A DNA stretch of 64,000 bases from Eutreptiella sp. 'Long Island Sound 2002' (Eukaryota; Euglenozoa; Euglenophyceae; Eutreptiales; Eutreptiaceae). Numbering within the stretch: position 1 is the first letter of the stretch; every line of letters starts with the position of its first letter. Below are positions 53,735 through 64,000 of the stretch, piece by piece. A model generated the notes under the pieces. The model searched no databases. It saw only the letters and a program-made list of their open reading frames with translations, and was not told where the DNA came from. The position numbers and the translations under genes were made by a program. The stretch lies in contig OZ038380.1 in NCBI GenBank assembly GCA_964036045.1, forward strand, positions 11,925,629 to 11,989,628, written 5' to 3'.

Positions 53735-55358
53735 AAGCCGAAGATATTATAATACATATGTGTAGTTTTCAGGGCACTTTTGCGTGTTTTTTCGTCAATT
53801 TTGCTGTTTTTTGCCCGTCATGATGTCAAGTGGCGACCAAGTATCTCAACGTTGCGCTCAATTGACATCATGAACCAAGTATGTTATGAGGGAACACACT
53901 TCGGTGCCCAACATATCTTGAACCCGGCGAACAACTCCCCTTGGGCTTGGCATATCGTGGCCGCCATGTTGGCGATTTTGGACGATCCCAAATCATGGGC
54001 TCACTTGGCGACCCTGCCATTCCCAAAACCGGAGGGGTTTGGGCAACGCCCAAATGATATGTCGGACGCATATGACTTGATACCAATCCTATGGCACACT
54101 CCGGTCCAAGTCGGGCATGTGCCTCATTTGCCCCTACAATGAGTGTGCGCATTTTCGGCCATTTTGAGCAATTTTCCACATTTTCTGCCCGCCGTGCACC
54201 ATGTTCAGCCCCCTCGTGCACGCCGGACGCATGGACCGATGGACCATATATGACATGGGTGTTATGGATATTGGTCACCATGGTTTGCACACCACGTGGG
54301 CGAAGCGGAGCAACCTTCGTCAAGGTGCTAGCCCAAAGTGAGTGTGGACGATTTTGCCATTTTGGCAATTGTGGACCCAATTTGGATTGTCACCACGCCA
54401 AGTGGCATGGAGATCTTTGGGAGCCAAGTGCATGGGAGTCTTAGTTGGACTCCCGGTGGATTGCGTATGGAAAGGCGGATCCGATCTCCACGCCGGCGTG
54501 GAGATATACTATTGAGGCCACCCCCGATTTTGGCTCATTTTCAGCAGCCAAAATGACCCCCTTTCGGGACCCCAATTTGAGCCCCCCCTGTGGTCGATTG
54601 GCGGCCCCATATCTCTATGCTAATGAGGAGTCCGGACCTAATTCCCAGTTGTGAACTCAGATAGAAGTCCTAGGTCCTGCCTCCTATCCTGTGAGCCATT
54701 GGCCTTGCCCTGGCCGGGCGAGCCACGCGTTGGAATGATGCCAATTTTGGTGATTTTGGCATCATGACCCCACTTGACGAACCCGTGGTGCCCTGATGCC
54801 GGAACTTCAGACGGAACCAGGTTGGGTGAGGGCTCCAGGGAGTTTGAACTCGAAGGGCATAGGGTCGGTTGCCTCGTTCCCACCTCTGGCGGGTCCGGAC
54901 GAGGGGTCAATTTTGGAGTTTTCGGAGCTAATATCAGTTTGGGCTGAAACAGCCCATTTTCGGCTACCAACTCCTAGGGGATAATGGCGGGGCCTTTTCT
55001 CTAGCTCAGAGGGGAGTTGGGACCTGGCGTTCGGGGAGCATTGGGGGCCACTGCTGGTTGGCCTTGGAGTACCTTGGTTCCCAGGAACTCGCCTGTGGCC
55101 GGGCGGGACACTCTCCCCTATTGGCAGGGTTTCAGGGTCCGGACTGAGCAGGGCATTGGTTGTGTTTGAGCCCCCGCCCCTGCAAGCCAGTGAGAGGGTC
55201 GGACCTGGGATTGGGATATGAATTGGGACTGAGTGTCTATTGTCCTGTGATGCCCTTACCCCAGTCCAGTCTTAATCCCATGTGTACGTATCCTGATGTG
55301 CTGCTGTACATACTTTTGTTCCCTTGTTTCAGAGTGGCAAGGATCCTGAAACGCTTTG

Positions 55359-56309
55359 TCACATGACACGAGCGTGATGATGCCCCTGCGAGCGCAGTGC
55401 TTTGCCTGCCTGCTTGCTTGTGCGTGTCCACCGCAGCGTCCCGTGGCCAGGCCCCCCACGGGAACGCGTCAGCAGCGCACCCGGGTCAACACGCGGGGGC
55501 GCGTAAGGTGCCTCTGCAGGGCCGCCCATTGGTTTCGCCATGGCGCTCCTGAGGGTCTTAACCCGCTCCACCAGCTCTGCCGCTGCAGGCTTTGCCGGGA
55601 GCTCCGGACCCGAGGCGAGGGGTTGTAACTTTTCTAGCCTTTTCAGGCGTCCCGACATGTCCTCCACCAGGTGGAGGAGGCTGTCCACCACTCGCTGCTG
55701 CTTCTGCAGGGCCATCTCCAGGTTCCGCCGGTACTGGTCCTGCTCCGCTCGCAGCTCCGCCATGTCTCTCTCCGCTGCCGACTGGTCATCCAGGATCCCC
55801 GCGACGTCCTCCACTAGGCCGTCCTTCGCGTTGTCCAGGCGGTCGAGGTGCTGCACGATGGCGTCCATCCCCATCTTTGGGTACTTGCCGATGAGGAAGG
55901 ATACGTGCTCGGAGTGGCACTCAACGTGCTTTCCACCTGATCCGGCGCATCCCACATTTCCCGGCGCCTCGGACTCTTCCGCCATGGGTGTGTGGCCCAT
56001 GCTATCCCGCGTTGGCTCCGTGTGCCGGGCCACAGGCGCAGTTCTGGCTCTGGCAGGCCTCTTCAACGCCTCGGTGTCATGCTCCAGGCTGGGTTCGGGG
56101 GCCGTGTTCGCCCTTGTGGGCGGTCTGGCTCTCTCTTCCGACTCCGAAGGGTAAGCTGTCTGATAGCCCTCGGAGTGCCCCTCGGAATCTGCAGCTGACC
56201 ACAGCCTGACCGGGCTGGTCAGAAGGTCCCTACCAGGACCGGCCCCTGCTGTACCCGTTCCACCATAACCCGTCACTCCCAGGGTCTTGCTCCTCACCAG
56301 GGTCTGCAT
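55359..56309 (-). CDS. gag: Mirror copy of the A-family deleted gag frame
   Basis: It is the inverted duplicate of 44,762-45,712, open over the same 316 codons. Compared with the left copy one codon differs (Thr to Asn in the EAPGTVGCAG phrase, a two-base change). It has the same LTR-internal start, coiled-coil region and unrelated C-terminus. It carries no independent evidence of function, because its conservation follows from the recent duplication or from assembly. Confidence 0.55.
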   Translation of the reverse strand: MQTLVRSKTLGVTGYGGTGTAGAGPGRDLLTSPVRLWSAADSEGHSEGYQTAYPSESEERARPPTRANTAPEPSLEHDTEALKRPARARTAPVARHTEPTRDSMGHTPMAEESEAPGNVGCAGSGGKHVECHSEHVSFLIGKYPKMGMDAIVQHLDRLDNAKDGLVEDVAGILDDQSAAERDMAELRAEQDQYRRNLEMALQKQQRVVDSLLHLVEDMSGRLKRLEKLQPLASGPELPAKPAAAELVERVKTLRSAMAKPMGGPAEAPYAPPRVDPGALLTRSRGGPGHGTLRWTRTSKQAGKALRSQGHHHARVM

Positions 56310-57547
56310 TTCAACAAAAATAGAAAAAAACTCCTTCACACAAACCCTTGTAATACCCAAGCACAATCCAAATCCGATCCACACTGCGGGCTTCCGTTCA
56401 GCACACCGGTTGTCTCACGGTGGCGGGCATGTACAAGAATTGCACCAAAGAGGAAAGCCCTGAAATTGGCATATGAACACAAATGAAGCAAAGTTGGAGA
56501 AAGATGGAAACCTACACAATCACAGCCAGAGACCACTCATTCCCTGGACTCAAGACCTTCCCTTGACTCACCAACATGATGCCCTGAACCCAGTCAAATA
56601 AGATGGCTAAATGCCATGTGTCAAAAGTCACTACATAAACCCCAAAAATGTGTTCCCTCCCTAGCCTCTAAGTCCTAGCCCAATGGGGGAGGTGGGGTGT
56701 CATGGCCTAGAGTGGCACTCAGGACCATGCCCTACCCTGACATAACTTTGGTTGGACTTGGAGTCGATTGGACTTGGAGAACTGCCCCATGAAGATGACC
56801 TCACAACATGGCAAAATCAGGCAAATCACACCATAATGCCCAAAATCAATTATATACTCAAAAGTGCATACGGCAAATATTCAAATGCTCCATGCCTGTG
56901 TCAAACCGGAAAGTAAAATACAAGGGTGATATAGACCAAAGATCCATGCCCAAGAATATCCCATCATTTGCTCCGAAACCCCTCCGGTTATGTACATGAC
57001 ATTCTTCACAAGTCAACTCATGAATTTGAGACCTAATTTTGTGAGGCCTCATGTGCCAAGCCAAAGTGACCACTTGATCCGGCATATGGTGATGTGCAAC
57101 ACCGTAGCATATGCCAACATATAAGCAACATACCATAGTTCACGAATCTCTAGGCACTTTACTGTTAGCCGACCAGTTGAGCACATAAAATACAAAAATG
57201 AGCATAAAATGAGGTCAAAAACATGCAAATAATACCGAATTCAAGATAATTACAACAGTATATAACTTCGCTCACCCATGGTATCAACATATGATTCAAA
57301 ACACAATTGCTTGGGACCATTTGCAAACAATCCCCCTACTTGGATCCCCACATGGTGGCATAGGGACACCTTCAAACCTCCTCCCAACACGCACCATGAA
57401 AATGGGAAAATTGATAGTGGCGCTTGTGGGTCGCTCCGTAAGCCCTCCCACATGCACTATATGAGCGGTAGACTTAGTCTAACGCTATGGAGCTCACCAT
57501 TGGGACATGGGCAAAGCCCTTGCCCCGTATGACTCCATACGTCTTCC
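56221..57547 (-). repeat. Partial A-type LTR, minus strand, cut by the gap
   Basis: It matches the complement of 43,524-44,850, the distal 1.3 kb of the A 3' LTR. The remaining LTR would lie inside or beyond the N run. Confidence 0.9.
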
Positions 57548-57747
57548 NNNNNNNNNNNNNNNNNNNNNNNNNNNNNNNNNNNNNNNNNNNNNNNNNNNNN
57601 NNNNNNNNNNNNNNNNNNNNNNNNNNNNNNNNNNNNNNNNNNNNNNNNNNNNNNNNNNNNNNNNNNNNNNNNNNNNNNNNNNNNNNNNNNNNNNNNNNNN
57701 NNNNNNNNNNNNNNNNNNNNNNNNNNNNNNNNNNNNNNNNNNNNNNN
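57548..57747. other. Assembly gap of 200 N
   Basis: A run of exactly 200 Ns separates the right inverted-repeat arm from the satellite array. The round size suggests a placeholder of unknown true length. Confidence 0.99.
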
Positions 57748-60700
57748 ATGGTTGGACTGTGGTAAATCATTATTACACACAAAACTCGGGTCTCACCATT
57801 TGTTTTTTGCGGCAATGCTGCACTCACTGTTGGTGCCCCAAATTGTGGCCACTGTGCCCCAAAACTGGCTCGGTCTTGGCCATGCAGCCTTTTTGCAGAA
57901 GTCATGATTGGACTGTGGTAAATCATTATTACACACAAAACTGGAGCCTCACCATGTGTTTTTTGCGGCAATGCTGCATTCACAGTTTGTGCCCCACATT
58001 GTGGCCACTGTGCCCCAAAGCTGGCTCGGTTTCGGCCATGCAGCCTTTGTGCAGAAGTCATGGTTGGACTGTGGTAAATCATTATTACACACAAAACTGG
58101 AGCCTCACCATGTGTTTTTTGCGGCAATGCTGCACTCACAGTTTGTGCCCCACATTGTGGCCACTGTGCCCCAAAACTGGCTCGGTCTTGGCCATGCATC
58201 CTTTGTGCAGAAGTCATTGTTGGACTGTGGTAAATCATTATTACACACAAAACTGGGGTCTCACCATGTGTTTTTTGCGGCAATGCTGCACTCACTGTTT
58301 GTGCCCCTCATTGTGGCCACTGTGCCCCAAACCTGGCTCGGTCTTGGCCATGCAGCCTTTGTGCAGAAGTCATGGTTGGACTGTGGTAAATCATTATTAC
58401 ACACAAAACTGGGGTCGAACCATGTGGTTTTTGCGGCAATTTTGCACTCACAGTTTGTGCCCCACATTGTGGTCACAATGCTCCAAAACTGGCTCGGTCT
58501 TGGCCATGCAGCCTTTGTGCAGAAGTCATGGTTGGACTGTGGTAAATCATTATTACACACAAAACTGGGGTCACACCATGTGTTTTTTGCGGCAATGCTG
58601 CACTCACTGTTTGTGCCCCACATTGTGGTCACAATGCTCCAAAACAGGCTCGGTCTTGGCCATGCAGCCTTTGTGCAGAAGTCATGGTTGGACTGTGGTA
58701 AATCATTATTACACACAAAACTCGGGTCTCACCATTTGTTTTTTGCGGCAATGCTGCACTCACTGTTGGTGCCCCAAATTGTGGCCACTGTGCCCCAAAA
58801 CTGGCTCGGTCTTGGCCATGCAGCCTTTGTGCAGAAGTCATGATTCGACTGTGGTAAATCATTATTACACAGAAAACTGGGGTCACACCATTTGTATCTT
58901 GACGCAATGCTGCACTCACAGTTTGTGCCCCACATCGTGGCCACTGTGCCCCAAAACTGGCTCGGTCTTGGCCATGCAGCCTTTGTGCAGAAGCCATGGT
59001 TGGACTGTGGTAAATCATTATTACACACAAAACTGGGGTCTAACCATGTGTTTTTTGCGGCAATGCTGCACTCACTGTTTGTGCCCCACATTGTGGCCCC
59101 TGTGCCCCAAAACTGGCTCGGTCTTGGCCATGCAGCCTTTGTGCAGAAGTCATGGTTGGACTGTGGTAAATCATTATTACACATAAGACTGGGGTCTCAC
59201 CATGTGTTTTTTGCGGCAATGCTGCACTCACAGTTTGTGCCCCACATTGTGGTCACAATGCTCCAAAACTGGCTCGGTCTTGGCCATGCATCCTTTGTGC
59301 AGAAGTCATGGTTGGACTGTGGTAAATCATTATTACACACAAAACTGGGGTCTCACCATGTGTTTTTTGCGGCAATGCTGCACTCACAGTTTGTGCCCCA
59401 CATTGTGGGCACAATGCTCCAAAACTGGCTCGGTCTTGGCCATGCAGCCTTTGTGCAGAAGTCATGATTGGACTGTGGTAAATCATTATTACACACAAAA
59501 CAGGGGGGTCACCATGTGTTTTTTGCGGCAATGCTGCACTCACAATTTGTGCCCCACATTGTGGCCACTGTGCCCCAAAACTGCCTCGGTCTTGGCCATG
59601 CAGCATTTGTGCAGAAGTCATGGTTGGACTGTGGTAAATCATTATTACACACAAAACTGGGGTTTCACCATGTGTTTTTTGCGGCAACGGTGTACTCACT
59701 GTTTGTGCTCCACATTGTGGCCACTGTGCCCCAAAACTGGCTCGGTCTTGGCCACGTCATGGTTGGACTGTGGTAAATCATTATTGCACACAAAACAGGG
59801 GTCTCACCATGTGTTTTTTGCGGCAATGCTGCACTCACAGTTTGTGCCCCACATTGTGGCCACTGTGCCCCAAAACTGGCTCGGTCTTGGCCATGCAGCC
59901 TTTGTGCAGAAGTGATGACTGGACTGTGGTAAATCATTATTACACACAAAACTGGGGTCGAACCATGTGTGTTTTGCGGCAATGCTGCTCTCACTGTTTG
60001 TGCCCCACATTGTGGTCACAATGCTCCAAAACTGGCTCGGTCTTGGCCATGCAGCCTTTTTGCAGAAGTCATGGTTGGACTGTGGTAAATCATTATTACA
60101 GACAAAACTGGGGTCTAACCATGTATTTTTTGCGGCAATGCTGCACTCACTGTTTGTGCCCCACATTGTGGTCACAATGCTCCAAAACTGGCTCGGTCTT
60201 GGCCATGCAGCCTTTGTGCAGAAGTCATGGTTGGACTGTGGTAAATCATTATTACACACAAAACTGGGGTCTCACCATGTGTTTTTTGCGGCAATGCTGC
60301 ACTCACTGTTGGTGCCCCAAATTGTGGCCACTGTGCCCCAAAACTGGCTCGGTCTTGGCCATGCAGCCTTTTTGCAGAAGTCATGATTGGACTGTGGTAA
60401 ATCATTATTACACACAAAACTGGAGCCTCACCATGTGTTTTTTGCGGCAATGCTGCACTCACAGTTTGTGCCCCACATTGTGGCCACTGTGCCCCAAAGC
60501 TGGCTCGGTTTCGGCCATGCAGCCTTTGTGCAGAAGTCATGGTTGGACTGTGGTAAATCATTATTACACACAAAACTGGGGTCTAACCATGTGTTTTTTG
60601 CGGCAATGCTGCACTCACAGTTTGTGCCCCACATTGTGGCCACTGTGCCCCAAAACTGGCTCGGTCTTGGCCATGCATCCTTTGTGCAGTAGTCATTGTT

Positions 60701-63700
60701 GGACTGTGGTAAATCATTATTACACACAAAACTGGGGTCTCACCATGTGTTTTTTGCGGCAATGCTGCACTCACTGTTTGTGCCCCACATTGTGGTCACA
60801 ATGCTCCAAAACTGGCTCGGTCTTGGCCATGCAGCCTTTGTGCAGAAGTCATGGTTGGACTGTGGTAAATCATTATTACACACAAAACTCGGGTCTCACC
60901 ATTTGTTTTTTGCGGCAATGCTGCACTCACTGTTTGTGCCCCACATTGTGGCCACTGTGCCCCAAAACTGGCTCGGTCTTGGCCATGCAGCCTTTGTGCA
61001 GAAGTCATGATTCGACTGTGGTAAATCATTATTACACACAAAACTGGGGTCTCACCATGTGTTTTTTGCGGCAATGCTGCACTCAGTGTTTGTGCCCCAC
61101 ATTGTGGTCACAATGCTCCAAAACTGGCTCGGTCTTGGCCATGCAGCCTTTGTGCAGAAGTCATGGTTGGACTGTGGTAAATCATTATTGCACACAAAAC
61201 TGGGGTCTCACCATGTGTTTTTTGCGGCAATGCTGCACTCACTGTTTGTGCCCCACATTGTGGCCACTGTGCCCCAAAACTGGCTCGGTCTTGGCCATGC
61301 AGCCTTTGTGCAGAAGTCATGATTCGACTGTGGTAAATCATTATTACACACAAAACTGGGGTCTCACCATGTGTTTTTTGCGGCAATGCTGCACTCACAG
61401 TTTGTGCCCCACATTGTGGCCACTGTGCCCCAAAACTGGCTCGGTCTTGGCCATGCAGCCTTTGTGCAGAAGTCATGGTTGGACTGTGGTAAATCATTAT
61501 TACACACAAAACTGGGGTTCAACCATGTGTTTTTTGCGGCAATGCTGCACTCACTGTTTGTGCCCCACATTGTGGCCACTGTGCCCCAAAACTGGCTCGG
61601 TCTTGGCCATGCAGCCTTTGTGCAGAAGTCATGGTTGGACTGTGGTAAATCATTATTACACACAAAACTAGGGTCTCACCATGTGTTTTTTGCGGCAATG
61701 CTGCACTCACTGTTTGTGCCCCACATTGTGGTCACAATGCTCCAAAACTGGCTCGGTCTTGGCCATGCAGCCTTTGTGCAGAAGTCATGATTGGACTGTG
61801 GTAAATCATTATTGCACACAAAACAGGGGTCTCACCATGTGTTTTTTGCGGCAATGCTGCACTCACTGTTTGTGGCCATGCAGCCTTTGTGCAGAAGTCA
61901 TGGTTGGACTGTGGTAAATCATTATTACACACAAAACTGGGGTCTCACCATGTGTTTTTTGCGGCAATGCTGCACTCACTGTTTGTGCCCCACATTGTGG
62001 TCACAATGCTCCAAAACTGGCTCGGTCTTGGCCATGCAGCCTTTGTGCAGAAGTCATGATTGGACTGTGGTAAATCATTATTGCACACAAAACAGGGGTC
62101 TCACCATGTGTTTTTTGCGGCAATGCTGCACTCACTGTTTGTGGCCATGCAGCCTTTGTGCAGAAGTCATGATTGGACTGTGGTAAATCATTATTGCACA
62201 CAAAACAGGGGTCTCACCATGTGTTTTTTGCGGCAATGCTGCACTCACTGTTTGTGCCCCACATTGTGGCCACTGTGCCCCAAAACTGGCTCGGTCTTGG
62301 CCATGCAGCCTTGCGCAGAAGTCATGATTGGACTGTGGTAAATAATTATTGCACACAAAACTGGGGTCTCACCATGTGTTTTTTGCGGCAATGCTGCACT
62401 CACTGTTTGTGCCCCACATTGTGGTCACAATGCTCCAAAAATGGCTCGGTCTTGGCCATGCAGCCTTTGTGCAGAAGTCATGATTCGACTGTGGTAAATC
62501 ATTATTGCACACAAAACTGGGGTCTCACCATGTGTTTTTTGCGGCAATGCTGCACTCACAGTTTGTGCCCCACATTGTGGTCACAATGCTCCAAAACTGG
62601 CTCGGTCTTGGCCATGCAGCCTTTGTGCAGAAGTCATGATTGGACTGTGGTAAATCATTATTACACACAAAACTGGGGTCTCACCATGTGTTTTTTGCGG
62701 CAATGCTGCACTCACAGTTTGTGCCCCACATTTTGGCCAGGGTGCCCCAAAACTAGCTCGGTCTTGGCCATGCAGCCTTGTGCAGAAGTCATGATTGGAC
62801 TGTGGTAAATCATTATTGCACACAAAACTGGGGTCTCACCATGTGTTTCTTGCGGCAATGCTGCACTCACAGTTTGTGCCCCACATTGTGGTCGCAATGC
62901 TCCAAAACTGGCTCGGTCTTGGCCATGCAGCCTTTGTGCAGAAGTCATGATTCAACTGTGGTAAATCATTATTACACACAAAACTGGGGTCTCACCATGT
63001 GTTTTTTGCGGCAATGCTGCACTCACAGTTTGTGCCCCACATTGTGGTCACAATGCTCCAAAACTGGCTCGGTCTTGGCCAGGCAGCCTTTGTGCAGAAG
63101 TCATGATTGGACTGTGGTAAATCATTATTGCACACAAAACAGGGGTCTCACCATGTGTTTTTTGCGGCAATGCTGCACTCACTGTTTGTGCCCCACATTG
63201 TGGTCACAATGCTCCAAAACTGGCTCGGTCTTGGCCATGCAGCCTTTGTGCAGAAGTCATGGTTGGACTGTGGTAAATCATTATTACACACAAAACTGGG
63301 GTCTAACCATGTGTTTTTTGCGGCAATGCTGCACTCACAGTTTGTGCCCCACATTTGGGCCACTGTGCCCCAAAACTGGCTCGGTCTTGGCCATGCAGCC
63401 TTTGTGCAGAAGTCATGATTGGACTGTGGTAAATCATTATTGCACACAAAACAGGGGTCTCACCATGTGTTTTTTGCGGCAATGCTGCACTCACTGTTTG
63501 TGCCCCACATTGTGGCCACTGTGCCCCAAAACTGGCTCGGTCTTGGCCATGCAGCCTTGTGCAGAAGTCATGATTGGACTGTGGTAAATAATTATTGCAC
63601 ACAAAACTGGGGTCTCACCATGTGTTTTTTGCGGCAATGCTGCACTCACTGTTTGTGCCCCACATTGTGGTCACAATGCTCCAAAACTGGCTCGGTCTTG

Positions 63701-64000
63701 GCCATGCAGCCTTTGTGCAGAAGTCATGGTTGGACTGTGGTAAATCATTATTACACACAAAACTGGGATCTCACCATGTGTTTTTTGCGGCAATGCTGCA
63801 CTCACTGTTTGTGCCCCACATTGTGGCCACTGTGCCCCAAAACTTGCTCGGTCTTGGCCATGCAGCCTTTGTGCAGAAGTCATGATTGGAATGTGGTAAA
63901 TCATTATTACACACAAAACTGGGGTCTCACCATGTGTTTTTTGCGGCAATGCTGCACTCACTGTTTGTGCCCCACATTGTGGTCACAATGCTCCAAAACT
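57748..64000 (+). repeat. 156-bp satellite array (about 40 monomers)
   Basis: Monomers begin ATGGTTGGACTGTGG or ATGATTGGACTGTGG at 57,748, 57,904, 58,060, 58,216 and so on, a 156-bp period. Two alternating internal variants exist: GTGGCCACTGTGCCCC and GTGGTCACAATGCTCC. Monomers 1-3 recur as a block 2,479 bp downstream (from 60,227), equal to 16 monomers minus a 17-bp deletion near 59,756, so a higher-order structure is present. Shortened 113-bp monomers occur at 61,787-61,899 and again 269 bp later. Because 156 is divisible by three, long open frames appear in several phases; they are by-products. The array runs off the window end. Confidence 0.97.

Larger units (their letters stand above)
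50731..57547 (-). repeat. Right arm of the 6.8-kb inverted repeat
   Basis: It is the reverse complement of 43,524-50,340 to the limit of what I compared. It ends exactly at the run of Ns, so the true end of the arm is unknown. Its last 1.3 kb (56,221-57,547) is a partial A-type LTR on the minus strand. Confidence 0.95.

Noticed and set aside
57748-64000. Long open frames (up to 633 codons) rich in Cys, Trp and His across the right end
   Set aside because: They arise because the 156-bp satellite monomer is divisible by three and lacks stops in several phases. The same segments are open on both strands and carry no domain.

Overview
This is a repeat-dominated stretch of a eukaryotic nuclear genome, probably a microalga or other protist. 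The evidence is Ty3/gypsy LTR retrotransposons with chromodomains, GT-AG introns of about 70 bp, telomere-type TTAGGG tracts, and a 156-bp satellite. I could not place the organism more precisely. I find no complete ordinary host gene; almost everything is mobile or repetitive DNA.

Bases 1-44,850 are a three-level nest. Element A (plus strand, oldest) has long LTRs at 2,777-5,214 and 42,533-44,850. Its gag is split at 6,407/17,056 by element B, a complete 10.6-kb gypsy element on the plus strand with 480-bp LTRs and AGGAG target duplications. Its protease/pol region is split at 19,553/37,774 by element C, an 18.2-kb gypsy element on the minus strand with 780/798-bp LTRs and AACGC duplications. 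The protease-pol reading frame of C is itself split by element D, a 6.9-kb DNA transposon at 26,299-33,177 with perfect 29-bp terminal inverted repeats and GTTCT duplications. At all three insertion points, removing the insert plus one target copy restores the interrupted reading frame, so the boundaries are firm. LTR divergence suggests the order A, then B, then C, with D after C.

Element D is the most unusual item. It carries two minus-strand genes. One is a multi-exon gene whose N-terminus looks like a ParB/sulfiredoxin-type domain. The other is a 661-codon orphan frame, possibly a transposase, with one internal TGA. Ten copies of a GC-rich palindrome (core GCGCGAGGCCTCGCGC) are confined to its non-coding DNA, including three of four inferred introns. 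A, B and C all appear to carry a Dam-methyltransferase-like domain between protease and reverse transcriptase. The gag frames of A and B begin inside the LTR and read through the primer-binding site.

From 42,533 onward, the 3' LTR of A runs directly into a second, internally deleted gag frame (44,762-45,712). The bases 43,524-50,340 recur almost perfectly in inverted orientation at 50,731-57,547. The arms contain TTAGGG tracts, degenerate repeats and an 86-bp palindrome-rich tandem array that also forms the 390-bp centre. The right arm stops at a 200-N gap (57,548-57,747). Beyond it, 57,748-64,000 is a 156-bp satellite array of about 40 monomers with a higher-order duplication. Bases 1-2,776 are the flank into which A inserted and may hold the last visible exons of a broken host gene.
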